Positions 1-9,462 of a stretch of DNA of 39,046 bases are shown here, one piece after another (the stretch's first letter is position 1; each line of letters opens with the position of its first letter). A program made the position numbers and the translations under genes. The notes under the pieces were generated by a model. That model saw nothing but the letters and a program-made list of their open reading frames with translations. It ran no database searches and was not told the DNA's origin. Origin of the DNA: Ornithinimicrobium sp. (GTDB taxonomy: Bacteria; Actinomycetota; Actinomycetes; Actinomycetales; Dermatophilaceae); assembly GCF_030537745.1 (NCBI RefSeq), contig NZ_JAUNVI010000012.1, positions 17,041-56,086 of the forward strand, read 5' to 3'.

Positions 1-30
1 TCGTTGGGTCATGCCTTCCTTCCTACACCC

Positions 31-48
31 GGAGCACGACCATGCTCC
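31..48 (-). terminator. possible short hairpin after the ABC exporter operon
   Basis: A 6-bp inverted repeat (GGAGCA / TGCTCC, six-base loop) directly follows the stop codon of the minus-strand ABC transporter gene. It has no T-tract, so it is at best a weak or factor-assisted terminator, and a chance hairpin is possible in GC-rich DNA. Confidence 0.25.
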
Positions 49-1998
49 TCAGCTGGTCCAGGCATCCCAGAGGGAGGCGTACTCTCCTTCGGCGGCCATC
101 AGCTCGTCATGGCTGCCGAGCTCGATGATCCGCCCGTCCTGGACGACCGCGATCCGGTCCGCGTCGTGGGCGGTATGCAGCCGGTGCGCGATCGCGACGA
201 CCGTGCGTCCGGTGAGTAGCGCGTTCATCGACCCCTCCAGATGGCGAGCCGTCCGCGGGTCGATGAGGCTGGTCGCCTCGTCCAGCACGAGGGTGTGGGG
301 ATCGGCCAGGATCAGCCTGGCCAGTGCGATCTGCTGAGCCTGAGCGGGGGTCAGCGACTGATGCCCGGACCCGAGAACGGTGTCCAGCCCGCGCGGGAGA
401 GCCCGCACCCAGTCCTGCGCCTCCACCGTCTCGAGCACACGCCATACCGCCTCGTCGCCGGCGCCCTCGCGCGCCAGCTCGATGTTGTCCCGGACCGAGC
501 CGCGGAAGACGTGCTGCTCCTGGGTCACGAGGGCAACCTTGCCGCGGAGCAGCTCCAAGGGCAGCTCGATGAGCTCGACGCCGCCGACGGTCACCGAGCC
601 GGCTCGTGGCCCGTGGATGCCGGACAGCAGCCGGCCCAGCGTCGACTTGCCCGACCCCGAGGGGCCGACCACGGCCAGCCGCTCCCCAGGCACGAGCGTC
701 AGATCGATGCCGTGCAGGACGTCAGTGCCCTTGCGGTAGGCATAGCGCAGGTCGCGACCGACGAGGTCGCTGCCCTGCGGGCGCGCCTCGCCGGGCGTGC
801 GATCTGCCGGGACCTGGGCGATCCCGAGCAGCCGAGTCGTCGAGGCAATGCCCACCTGCAACCGGTCGACGGTGCCGACGAGCCGGTCGAAGGGTCCGTA
901 GAAGGTCTCGATGTAGAGCATCGCGGCGGTGAGCTGCCCGAGGCTGACCAGGCCTCTGGTGTAGAGGACCGCGCCGAGTGCGAGCGTGATGACGCGCGGC
1001 ATCGAGAACGCCATGTCCATCACGGCGAAGAGGATGTTGCGCAGCGTGAGCCCGTAGCGCTCCGCCTGCGCGGACACCTCAATGTCCTCGACCGCGCCCG
1101 CCCTGCGCGCCTCCTGCAGCCCGAACGCCTCCGCAGTGCGCACCCCTTCGACGGTCTCGGTCAGGGTGGTATTGATCTGGCTGTAGGTCGCGCCCTCGAG
1201 CAAGTAGGCCGCTGGCGCCTGCTGGAGGTAGCGGCGCACCTGCCACAGGGACAGTGAGGCGGTGACCAACGTCGGCACGGCCAGGGCCACGGAGTTGAAG
1301 ATCATCGCCACGATCGTCAGCAGCACCGTGACGGCACCGATGATGAACTCGGGCAGTGCCCAGCGCACAGCGCCGCTCATCGACCCGACGTCACGGGTGA
1401 CTCGCGTCACGAGGTCACCCGTGCTGGCCGACTCGACCTTGCCCAGCGGCAGGCGAAGGACGGCCCGGATGACGTCCTCGCGGGCCTCGGCGAGCACGCC
1501 CTGCCCCAGCACCGCGGCCAGCCACTTGGCGAGGTAGGTCAGCAGCGCGCCGGCGACCAGGACGATCGTGATCTCCCACACGAACCTGGTCACCGCCCCT
1601 CGGGTCGGGTCTCCGCCAGCCTGGTCGACCGCGTCGACCAGCTGCCCGAGCAGCATCGGCACCGCCAGGGCCGCGGCAGCCGCGAGCGCATTGGCCATCG
1701 TCACCAGGACAACCAGGCCGGCACGGCGCTTGATGAGCTCCCGTAGGTAACTGACGACCGTCGCAGTGGTCGCGACGGGCAGCCCTCGCTCCGGGTCCAG
1801 GGAGGTGACCAGGTGCGCGCGGGCCCGCTCGCGCCGCAGCTCGTGGCGCTGCCACAGCCGGCGGTAGCGCTCGCCGGGGCCGACGCTGCCGCGGGCGGGC
1901 GGGCGCAGGATCTGTGGGACCACCGGCTCGCGCCCGTCGCCATCGAGCCAGGTGTTGGCCGAGTCAGCACGGACCTGGCCGTCGAGGGTGCTGGTCAT
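49..1998 (-). CDS. ABC exporter half-transporter (ATPase-competent subunit)
   Basis: A 649-residue protein with an N-terminal transmembrane domain (about residues 90-390, six helices of the exporter type) and a C-terminal ATPase domain. It is membrane-bound and expected to pair with the next protein upstream to export a small molecule, lipid or peptide; the substrate is unknown. The ATPase domain has an intact Walker A (GPSGSGKST, about 445-453), Q-loop (Q493), Walker B with catalytic Glu (VLDEATS, about 571-577) and switch His (H605). Its signature motif is degenerate: LTPAQ (549-553) instead of LSGGQ. The start overlaps the stop of the upstream partner (ATGA), so the two are translationally coupled. 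A roughly 80-residue polar extension precedes the first helix. The family is certain; the substrate cannot be read from the sequence. Confidence 0.93.
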   Translation of the reverse strand: MTSTLDGQVRADSANTWLDGDGREPVVPQILRPPARGSVGPGERYRRLWQRHELRRERARAHLVTSLDPERGLPVATTATVVSYLRELIKRRAGLVVLVTMANALAAAAALAVPMLLGQLVDAVDQAGGDPTRGAVTRFVWEITIVLVAGALLTYLAKWLAAVLGQGVLAEAREDVIRAVLRLPLGKVESASTGDLVTRVTRDVGSMSGAVRWALPEFIIGAVTVLLTIVAMIFNSVALAVPTLVTASLSLWQVRRYLQQAPAAYLLEGATYSQINTTLTETVEGVRTAEAFGLQEARRAGAVEDIEVSAQAERYGLTLRNILFAVMDMAFSMPRVITLALGAVLYTRGLVSLGQLTAAMLYIETFYGPFDRLVGTVDRLQVGIASTTRLLGIAQVPADRTPGEARPQGSDLVGRDLRYAYRKGTDVLHGIDLTLVPGERLAVVGPSGSGKSTLGRLLSGIHGPRAGSVTVGGVELIELPLELLRGKVALVTQEQHVFRGSVRDNIELAREGAGDEAVWRVLETVEAQDWVRALPRGLDTVLGSGHQSLTPAQAQQIALARLILADPHTLVLDEATSLIDPRTARHLEGSMNALLTGRTVVAIAHRLHTAHDADRIAVVQDGRIIELGSHDELMAAEGEYASLWDAWTS

Positions 1999-3965
1999 CG
2001 GTTCACCTCCTGGGTCGCTCGGACGGGCGTGGTGCGCGGGGCGTGGTCGAGGGGCAGGCCATGCTCCGCCGGCTCCTCGTGAGCGCCGCGCAGGACCGTG
2101 GCCCGGTAGTCGTCATGGGTCGCGACCAACTGGTCGTGGGTGCCGGTCGCGACGATCTGCCCCTCGTCGAGGAAGGCGACCTCGTCGGCGTGGTGCAGCA
2201 GCAGCGGCGAGGTGGTCATCACCACGGTCGTCTGGCCGCGACGGTGCTGCGGCAGTCGCGCGGCGATCCGGGCCTCGGTGTGAGCGTCGACCGCGGAGGT
2301 CGGCTCGACCAGGATGAGCACCGGGGGGTCGGCGGCAAGTGCGCGGGCCAGGATGAGCCGTTGCCGTTGTCCCCCGGACAGGCCCCGACCGCGCTCGTCG
2401 AGGATCCCCTGCCAGCCACCGGGCAGGATGTCGTAGACGTCCTGCGCCGCGGCCGCGTGCAGCGCGGCCTCGGCCTGTTCCCTGCGCAGGCGGCGGTGAG
2501 GGTCGAGCGCCTGCTGGAGAGTGCCGGCAAAGACATGGGCACCCGTGTCACTGACCAGGACCAACGCCCGGGTCTGCTCCAGGAGCAGGTCGCTCAGATC
2601 TACGCCGTGCAGCGTGACCCCCCAGCGACCCTCGGCGCGGGCGCTGTCCCGCTTCGCCAGCTCGGCGCGGGCAGCTGCCCGCGTCTTGCTCCTGCGTCGG
2701 GCGGCGCGACCGCTGAGGTCCTCGTCGTCCTCACCACCGAGGCTGTCTACGGCAGGGAGGTAGCGGCCCAACCGGTCGGCCAGGGCAGCGCTCTCATCCG
2801 GCAGCGCGCTGACCACCATCGTCAAGATGCCCGGCCGCACCCGCAGCCCGGAGGCCTCGTCCACGAGCTCCCCGGCGGGGAGGCGGCGCAGCTCCTGCGG
2901 GGTGCGGGCGGGTCGGTCGGGCCACGGGTCGGGCGTGCCGAGCACCCCGATCGTCTTGCGCGCCGAGACGAACGACCGGGTGATCTGCTGCGCAGCCTCG
3001 AAGACGACCCTGATCGGCTGCACCAGGAAGAGTGCATAGCCCAGGAAGGTGACCAGCTCGCCGATCTGCAGCCGGCCCGCCCGCACCTCCTGGACGCCGA
3101 GGACCATGAGCGCCACGACGAACAAGCCCGACAGCAGCACGCCGATCGCCTCGACGAAGGCGCTCCACCCGCCCGCCTGCACACCGGCGCGCCGGACGTG
3201 CTGGCTCTGGCGTGCGTAGTTGTCACCGAAGATCCGCTCCCCGCCGATGCCGCGCAGGATGCGCAGGCCCGCGACGATGTCGGTCGCCATCGAGGTCAGC
3301 TCGGAGTCACGCGTGCGCTCCCGGGTCTGCGCCGCGGACAGCGGCCGCAGCAGCACCATGGAGACCACGACGAGCAGCGGCGCGACGAGCAGGACCACCA
3401 GACCCAGCGGCACCGAGATCTGCAGCACGATCGCCGCGACCACGAGATAAGCGATGACGTTGCCCACCAGCCGCGAGACGATCTCCACGAAGTGTCCGAA
3501 CTGCTCCCCGTCGCTGCCGCTGACGCTGAGCACCTCACCGGTCGGCGCGCGGCGCGGCAGGACGTGACCGAGACGGACCGCCTTGTGGGTGACCAGGCGG
3601 GTCTGGCCGTAGGAGGCGACGAGCCAGGAGCGGACGACGACCGTGTGGTAAAAGACGCCGCTGCTCGCCCCGACCAGGGTGACGAGGAGCAGGACCAGGC
3701 ACCACAGGAGCGTGCGGCTCGGGTCACCCGCGACGATCCCCTCGTCGATGGCCTTGCCGAACACCCAGGGCGTCAGCGTCGTGGGGAGCAGCCAGAGCAG
3801 GCTGCACAGGCACCCCGCGACCATCAGGTCGCCCTGCTGACGGATCAGCCACCATAGGTAGCGGCCAGGAGAACGGGTGTCGGGGACAGCCGAAGAGCCC
3901 GGGCTCTTCGGTCCCTTCGGGGCGTCCGGAGTCCAGGCTGTGACGATAGGTGGGAAGTCGCGCAT
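1995..3965 (-). CDS. ABC exporter half-transporter (degenerate-ATPase subunit)
   Basis: The partner of the downstream subunit: about 656 residues from the ATG chosen here, with a six-helix membrane domain (about 35-345) and a C-terminal ATPase domain. The signature motif is perfect (LSGGQRQR, 529-536), but the subunit's own nucleotide pocket is lost. The Walker A position reads VSALPDESA with no GxGK(S/T); Walker B is VLILVE, with Val for the Mg-binding Asp and the Glu kept; the switch His is replaced. A charged insert (about 405-450) separates the halves of the domain. The frame is open throughout, so this is not a frameshifted relic. An upstream in-frame start at 4112 would add 49 Arg/Gly-rich residues and looks non-coding. 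The ATG at 3965 has no good ribosome site; a TAGGCT -10 box lies 11 bases upstream (3977-3982). Confidence 0.9.
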   Translation of the reverse strand: MRDFPPIVTAWTPDAPKGPKSPGSSAVPDTRSPGRYLWWLIRQQGDLMVAGCLCSLLWLLPTTLTPWVFGKAIDEGIVAGDPSRTLLWCLVLLLVTLVGASSGVFYHTVVVRSWLVASYGQTRLVTHKAVRLGHVLPRRAPTGEVLSVSGSDGEQFGHFVEIVSRLVGNVIAYLVVAAIVLQISVPLGLVVLLVAPLLVVVSMVLLRPLSAAQTRERTRDSELTSMATDIVAGLRILRGIGGERIFGDNYARQSQHVRRAGVQAGGWSAFVEAIGVLLSGLFVVALMVLGVQEVRAGRLQIGELVTFLGYALFLVQPIRVVFEAAQQITRSFVSARKTIGVLGTPDPWPDRPARTPQELRRLPAGELVDEASGLRVRPGILTMVVSALPDESAALADRLGRYLPAVDSLGGEDDEDLSGRAARRRSKTRAAARAELAKRDSARAEGRWGVTLHGVDLSDLLLEQTRALVLVSDTGAHVFAGTLQQALDPHRRLRREQAEAALHAAAAQDVYDILPGGWQGILDERGRGLSGGQRQRLILARALAADPPVLILVEPTSAVDAHTEARIAARLPQHRRGQTTVVMTTSPLLLHHADEVAFLDEGQIVATGTHDQLVATHDDYRATVLRGAHEEPAEHGLPLDHAPRTTPVRATQEVNR

Positions 3966-4166
3966 GGCAGTGCCCAAGCCTAAGGCCGAGCCGCGACCCT
4001 TCTCGACAGGTTTTCGTGTGGCCAGCACCTCCTCGCGAGGGCGGAGCCGACCACGACGCAGGGCCTCCCACCGGCATCCTCGCGAACTCGTCGACGCGCG
4101 ACCCAACCGCAACGGCGGGATGAGAGGATGGTGGCGTCGGCACCCTGCACCGTGGAGGAATCAATC

Positions 4167-4367
4167 GTGAGCACTCGGCAAGACCTGGCCTGGTGGCAGA
4201 AGCTGCTCGTCACCCTCAAGCTGTGGCGCCCGACCTATGTCACCAAGCACACCCGTCTGCGCGACCTGCCGGCCCCGGTGCCGCCGCCCGTGACGGGCGC
4301 CTACGGCAACCGCGTCGACTCGACGAAGCGCCGCCGGCTGGTTCCCCAGTCCAGCGACCGCGCCTGA
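4167..4367 (+). CDS. small conserved-looking protein of unknown function
   Basis: A 66-residue basic protein starting at a GTG with a strong ribosome site (GGAGG at 4154-4158, eight bases upstream). An earlier in-frame ATG at 4128 has no comparable site. The N-terminal half is aromatic and amphipathic (WWQKLL, LKLWRP); the C-terminal half is rich in Pro, Arg and Lys. There is no signal peptide and no convincing membrane helix. It is divergent from the ABC operon and ends 67 bases before lhr. I do not recognise the family. The ribosome site and coding-like composition argue that it is real, but length alone gives weak support. Confidence 0.6.
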   Translation: MSTRQDLAWWQKLLVTLKLWRPTYVTKHTRLRDLPAPVPPPVTGAYGNRVDSTKRRRLVPQSSDRA

Positions 4368-4422
4368 GCCTCCTCCCGCGAGCGGCCCCTCGCCATACCT
4401 CGGGTGTGTCGGTGCCCGATGA

Positions 4423-4428
4423 GACAGT
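4423..4428 (+). promoter_or_regulatory. candidate -10 box for leaderless lhr
   Basis: GACAGT ends exactly six bases before the GTG start at 4435. The same spacing recurs at many genes here, and no ribosome-binding site is present. No clear -35 was found. Confidence 0.45.
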
Positions 4429-4434
4429 GGCGCA

Positions 4435-7400
4435 GTGAACATGCCCGACGCCACGGTCCTGGACCGGTTCTCCCCCGCCACGCGGGCGTGGTTCGATGCG
4501 TCCTTCGCGGATCCGACTCCCGCACAGCTGGGCGCCTGGGAGGCCATCAGCCGGGGTGAGCACACCCTGGTCGTGGCCCCGACGGGGTCCGGCAAGACGC
4601 TGTCGGCCTTCCTCTGGGCGATCGACCGCATCGTCACCCACCCCCGGCCGGCGGCCACTGCAGAGGGCGAGCGGCAGGCCCGTTGCCGCGTCCTCTACGT
4701 CTCCCCGCTCAAGGCCCTCGCGGTCGACGTCGAGCGCAACCTGCGCTCCCCGCTGGTCGGGATCGGGCACGCGGCGGCCAGGCTGGGTATGCCCTCTCCT
4801 GGGGTCTCCGTCGCGGTCCGGTCGGGCGACACCCCAGCGGCCGAGCGGCGGGCCTTCGCGCGCGATGGCGCGGAGATCCTCATCACGACGCCTGAGTCGC
4901 TCTTTCTGCTCCTGACCTCGCAGGCTCGCGCTGCCCTGGCAGGGGTGGAGTCGGTGATCATCGATGAGGTGCATGCCGTCGCGGGCACCAAGCGGGGTGC
5001 TCACCTGGCGGTCACTCTCGACCGGCTCGACGCGCTGCTGTCTCGCCCTGCTCAGCGCATCGGGCTGTCGGCGACGGTGCGACCGGTCGAGGAGGTCGCG
5101 CGCTACCTCTGCGGCGGACGTCCCGTCACGATCGTGCAGCCTCCCTCGACGAAGGAGTGGGACCTGGAGGTGGTCGTCCCCGTTCCGGACATGTCTCATC
5201 CCGGGGCCACCGAGCTGCCCGGCTCCCCGACCCGCCAGGGCCCCGCTCGACGGGCCAGCGCGACAGCTCCCAGCCCAGCACCCGATGGCTGGATGGTCGG
5301 GCCGGGCCCGGTGTTGCCGGACCTCGCGGCGGGCACCACGCTCGACGCGCACGGGTCTGACCATGCCGACAATGCCGACGCCGCCGACAGTTCTGACGCC
5401 GTGCAGGACGTCGGGCCCGTGGACGCCGTGGGGACGGACGCGTGGGCACCGGCGACCGATCCGCAGGAACGCGCCTCCATCTGGCCGCACGTGGAACGGC
5501 GGGTCGTCGAGCTGATCGAGCACCAGACCTCGACGATCGTCTTCACCAACTCCAGACGCGTCGCGGAGCGGTTCACCTCCCGGCTCAACGAGGAGTGGGA
5601 CGAGCACCTGGACACAGTGGGCCAAGCACAGGCCGATGACGCCGCCGCGCCGCCGGCACCTCATACCGACCATCGACCACCCGCCCAGGTGATGGCTGCG
5701 TCAGGAGTCAGCCGCGGCGCCCCACCCGTGCTCGCGCGGGCGCACCACGGCTCGGTGAGCAAAGAGCAACGGTCCGTCATCGAGGAGGCGCTCAAGACGG
5801 GGCAGCTGCCGGCGGTCGTCGCGACGAGCAGCCTCGAGCTCGGCATCGACATGGGGGCGGTCGACCTGGTCGTGCAGGTCGCGAGCCCACCGAGCGTGGC
5901 CTCCGGCCTGCAGCGCGTCGGCCGCGCGGGGCACCAGGTCGGTGCGGTGAGCCACGGCGTGTTCTTCCCGACACATCGGGCCGACCTGGTCCAGACGGCC
6001 GTCGTCGTCGACCGGATGCGCGCCGGGATGATCGAGTCGCTGCGAGTCCTGACTAACCCGCTCGACGTGCTCGCCCAGCAGGTCGTCGCGATGGTCGCGA
6101 TGGAGGAGTGGCCGGTCACCGAGCTGTTCGACCTGGTCCGCCGCTCCGCCTCCTACGCCGCGCTCCCCCGCTCGGTGTTCGATGCGGTGCTGGACATGCT
6201 GGCCGGACGCTATCCCGGTGAGGACTTCGCCGACCTGCGCCCCCGCATCGTCTGGGACCGCGTGACCGACACGCTCTCAGCCCGGCGTGGCGCCCAGCTG
6301 CTCGCGGTCACCTCCGGTGGCACCATCCCCGACCGCGGGCTGTATGCCGTGATGCTCGCTACCGGGGAGGGGCCGGGACGTCGGGTGGGCGAGCTGGACG
6401 AGGAGATGGTCTACGAGTCGCGGGTCGGCGACGTCTTTACCCTCGGGACGACCAGCTGGCGGATCGAGGACATCACCCACGACCAGGTCCTCGTGACTCC
6501 GGCGCCGGGCCAGATCGGGCGACTGCCGTTCTGGAAAGGCGAGTCGCAAGGACGGCCCGCTGAGCTGGGTGGTGCGGTCGGTGCCTTCGTCCGCGAGGTC
6601 GCGGGTATGCCGCGCGCCGACGCGATCGAGTCCCTCACCTCGCCGGGGCGCGGGTTAGATGCGTGGGCTGCGGACAACCTGGTGACCTACCTCGCGGAGC
6701 AGCGTGAGGCGACCGGTCACCTGCCGGACGATCGGACGATCGTCGTCGAGCGCTTCCGCGACGAGATCGGCGACTGGAGGGTCGTCGTGCACTCCCCCTG
6801 GGGCACGCCCGTGCACGCGCCGTGGGCGTTGTGCCTGGCGGCTCGCCTACGCGAGCGCTACGGGACCGACGTGCAGGCACTGGCCGCCGACGACGGGATC
6901 GTGCTGCGGCTGCCGGACCTGGGCGCGTGGGACGAAAACGGTGCACCGCTGTCTGACGAGCGGGCACGCGGTGCCCAGCTCGATGCTGAGATCGCCGAGC
7001 TGCTCACGCTGGACCCGCAGGAGGTGGCCGACCTGGTCACCGCCGAGATCGGCGGGTCCGCGCTCTTTGCCTCGCGCTTCCGCGAGTGCGCGGCACGGGC
7101 CCTGCTCCTTCCGCGCCGCAACCCGGCCAAGCGGCAGCCGTTGTGGCAGCAGCGGCAGCGCTCGGCGCAGCTGCTCGAGGTAGCTGCGCGTTATCCCACC
7201 TTCCCGATCGTCCTGGAGGCGGTGCGCGAGTGCGTGCAGGACGTCTATGACGTCGACGCCCTGGTCGAGCTGATGCGTCAGCTGTCCTCCCGCCAGGTGC
7301 GGGTGGTGTCGGTGGCCAGCCACTCTCCGTCGCCGTTCGCCCGGTCGCTGCTGATGGGCTACATCGCGCAGTTCCTCTACGAGGGTGACTCTCCCCTGGC

Positions 7401-9408
7401 AGAACGGCGGGCGGCGGCTCTTTCCCTCGACCCGTCGCTGCTGGCCGAGCTCCTCGGCCGCGGGGAGGGTGCCGCCCTGCGCGACCTGCTCGACCCCGAG
7501 GTGGTGGCGCAGACGCTGGCGCAGCTGCAGCGGCTGACCCCGGAGCGGGCGGCACGGGACACCGAGGACGTGGTGGACCTGCTGCGCGTGCTGGGACCGC
7601 TGACGACCGGCGAGGTCGTGCTTCGCCTTCGGGAGGACGTCCGCGACCAGGGAACTGCGTGGCTCGATGAGCTGGCCGGAGCCAGGCGCATCATCGAGGT
7701 CCGGATGGCGGGTGAGCAGCGCTGGGCCGACGCGCAGGACGCCGCACGCCTGCGCGACGCTCTCGGGGTCGCGATGCCGGTCGGTGTCCCGGCCGCCTTC
7801 CTCGAGGGGGTGACGGACCCTCTCGGCGACCTCGTCGTCCGCTATGCCCGGACCCACACCCCCTACCTCGTCGCCGACCTGGCCACCCGCCTGGGCCTGG
7901 GGGCCGCGGTGGTTCGCGACGCCCTCCGTCGAGAAGTGTCTACGGGTCGGATGGTGCAGGGGGCCCTGGTGCCGGACGGGACGGGCGCGGAGGACTTCTG
8001 CGACGCGGAGGTGCTGCGTCTGTTGCGCCGACGGTCCCTGGCCGCTCTACGTCAGGAGGTGGAGCCGGTCTCCCAGCAGGCCTACGCGCGCTTCCTGGCC
8101 CGGTGGCAGTCGGTCGGTGAACTTCGCGGCCCGGACGGAGTCCTGCGAGCGATCGAGCAGCTGTCCGGAGCACAACTGCCCGCCTCTGCGGTCGAGTCCC
8201 TCGTGCTCCCTGCCCGCGTCCGCGGCTACTCCCCCGCCATGCTGGACGAGCTGATGACGGCCGGAGAGGTGCTCTGGGTGGGGCACGGTCCGCTGCCCGG
8301 AGACGACGGGTGGGTCTCCCTCCACCTGGCGGAGACGGCATACCTGACGATGTCACCCCCCGAGCAGCAGCTGCACGAGCTCGTCACCCCTGCCGGCGCA
8401 GCACCCACCTCGCACTCGGCGGCGGAGGTCCTGGACCTGCTCCAACGCGTCCCCGGTGGCGCCTATTTCTTCCGCGCTCTGGCTGACGCCCTCGATTCGA
8501 CCGACGATCCCGGGCTGCTGTCGACGTTGTGGGACCTGGTCTGGGCGGGCCGGATCAGCGCCGACACGTTCGCGCCGGTCCGTGCGCTGCTCGTCGGCGG
8601 ACGGACCGCCCACAAGGCCCGCCGGCCGACGGGTCGACCTGGCCGCTGGTCACGCAGCTCGGTGGCGCTCTCCTCCCGACCCTCCCGACCGGTTCTGCCC
8701 ACCCGGTCCGGGCCTGCGACCTCGGTCGGCCGCTGGTCATTGCTGCCCGAGGTCGAGCCAGACTCCACGGTGCGCGCCCTCGCGACCGCAGAGACCTTGT
8801 TGGACCGCTATGGCGTCCTGACTCGCGGCTCGGTGGTCGCCGAAGGCATCCCCGGTGGCTACGCCGGGGTCTACCGGGTGCTTGCCGGCGCGGAGGAGGC
8901 TGGGCGGGTGCGGCGAGGCTATCTGGTCGAAGGGCTGGGAGCGGCCCAATTCGGCACTGCCGGCGCCATCGACCGCCTGCGCGTCCTCGACTCGGACCTG
9001 GACAAGCCCGGCCGCGCCCCGGAGGTCGTGCTGCTGGCGGCCACCGACCCGGCCAACCCCTACGGCGCGAGCATCGCCTGGCCTGATCGAGACGACGAGC
9101 AGTCGCACCGTCCTGGACGCAAGGCGGGCGCCATGGTCGTGCTCATCGACGGGGCCCTCGTGCTCTACCTGGAGCGGGGCGGTCGCAGCGCGCTGACGTT
9201 TACGGCACCGACGCAGGTCCCGGAGGCGGAGGTGTGGAATGGTGCCGCCGGCGCTCTGGTGGACGCCGTGCGCTCCGGGTCCGTCCGCGGCATCACCATC
9301 GCCAAGATCGACGGGGTGGGTGCGCTGGAGTCCGTGGCTCCGCTCGCCACTGCCCTCACCGAGGTCGGCTTCCACACCGCGCCGCAAGGGCTGCGGCTGC
9401 GGCGCTGA
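4435..9408 (+). CDS. lhr: Lhr-type ATP-dependent superfamily 2 DNA helicase
   Basis: A 1657-residue Lhr ('large helicase-related') protein, an ATP-driven 3'-5' single-strand DNA translocase and helicase of DNA repair. Visible motifs are the P-loop APTGSGKT (49-56), motif II DEVH (177-180), motif III SAT (212-214), a second RecA domain with TSSLELGIDMG (about 464-474) and motif VI QRVGRAGH (493-500). Winged-helix and the long Lhr-core/C-terminal domains follow. The family norm in mycobacteria is about 1500 residues. The extra length comes partly from a roughly 90-residue Ala/Asp/Pro-rich linker (about 255-345) between the two RecA domains, including a run of Asp-Ala repeats. The start is GTG 4435; an in-frame ATG at 4441 is the alternative. 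It heads a plus-strand run ending in a DNA glycosylase, as lhr neighbours nei2 in mycobacteria. Confidence 0.95.
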   Translation: MNMPDATVLDRFSPATRAWFDASFADPTPAQLGAWEAISRGEHTLVVAPTGSGKTLSAFLWAIDRIVTHPRPAATAEGERQARCRVLYVSPLKALAVDVERNLRSPLVGIGHAAARLGMPSPGVSVAVRSGDTPAAERRAFARDGAEILITTPESLFLLLTSQARAALAGVESVIIDEVHAVAGTKRGAHLAVTLDRLDALLSRPAQRIGLSATVRPVEEVARYLCGGRPVTIVQPPSTKEWDLEVVVPVPDMSHPGATELPGSPTRQGPARRASATAPSPAPDGWMVGPGPVLPDLAAGTTLDAHGSDHADNADAADSSDAVQDVGPVDAVGTDAWAPATDPQERASIWPHVERRVVELIEHQTSTIVFTNSRRVAERFTSRLNEEWDEHLDTVGQAQADDAAAPPAPHTDHRPPAQVMAASGVSRGAPPVLARAHHGSVSKEQRSVIEEALKTGQLPAVVATSSLELGIDMGAVDLVVQVASPPSVASGLQRVGRAGHQVGAVSHGVFFPTHRADLVQTAVVVDRMRAGMIESLRVLTNPLDVLAQQVVAMVAMEEWPVTELFDLVRRSASYAALPRSVFDAVLDMLAGRYPGEDFADLRPRIVWDRVTDTLSARRGAQLLAVTSGGTIPDRGLYAVMLATGEGPGRRVGELDEEMVYESRVGDVFTLGTTSWRIEDITHDQVLVTPAPGQIGRLPFWKGESQGRPAELGGAVGAFVREVAGMPRADAIESLTSPGRGLDAWAADNLVTYLAEQREATGHLPDDRTIVVERFRDEIGDWRVVVHSPWGTPVHAPWALCLAARLRERYGTDVQALAADDGIVLRLPDLGAWDENGAPLSDERARGAQLDAEIAELLTLDPQEVADLVTAEIGGSALFASRFRECAARALLLPRRNPAKRQPLWQQRQRSAQLLEVAARYPTFPIVLEAVRECVQDVYDVDALVELMRQLSSRQVRVVSVASHSPSPFARSLLMGYIAQFLYEGDSPLAERRAAALSLDPSLLAELLGRGEGAALRDLLDPEVVAQTLAQLQRLTPERAARDTEDVVDLLRVLGPLTTGEVVLRLREDVRDQGTAWLDELAGARRIIEVRMAGEQRWADAQDAARLRDALGVAMPVGVPAAFLEGVTDPLGDLVVRYARTHTPYLVADLATRLGLGAAVVRDALRREVSTGRMVQGALVPDGTGAEDFCDAEVLRLLRRRSLAALRQEVEPVSQQAYARFLARWQSVGELRGPDGVLRAIEQLSGAQLPASAVESLVLPARVRGYSPAMLDELMTAGEVLWVGHGPLPGDDGWVSLHLAETAYLTMSPPEQQLHELVTPAGAAPTSHSAAEVLDLLQRVPGGAYFFRALADALDSTDDPGLLSTLWDLVWAGRISADTFAPVRALLVGGRTAHKARRPTGRPGRWSRSSVALSSRPSRPVLPTRSGPATSVGRWSLLPEVEPDSTVRALATAETLLDRYGVLTRGSVVAEGIPGGYAGVYRVLAGAEEAGRVRRGYLVEGLGAAQFGTAGAIDRLRVLDSDLDKPGRAPEVVLLAATDPANPYGASIAWPDRDDEQSHRPGRKAGAMVVLIDGALVLYLERGGRSALTFTAPTQVPEAEVWNGAAGALVDAVRSGSVRGITIAKIDGVGALESVAPLATALTEVGFHTAPQGLRLRR

Positions 9409-9462
9409 GCGCGGGGGATTATCTGGGCCAACAGCGCGACGATTGCATGGTCGAATAGGACG

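Noticed and set aside
1914-3857. 647-codon plus-strand open frame opposite the ABC subunit
   Set aside because: It is the antisense of a clear ABC transporter gene; its protein is rich in Arg, Gln, His and Asp with no family features, as expected in GC-rich DNA.
9441-9462. Leaderless-type -10 box before the EamA gene
   Set aside because: TCGAAT has the right distance but lacks the A at position 2, so the gene was left out of the leaderless set.
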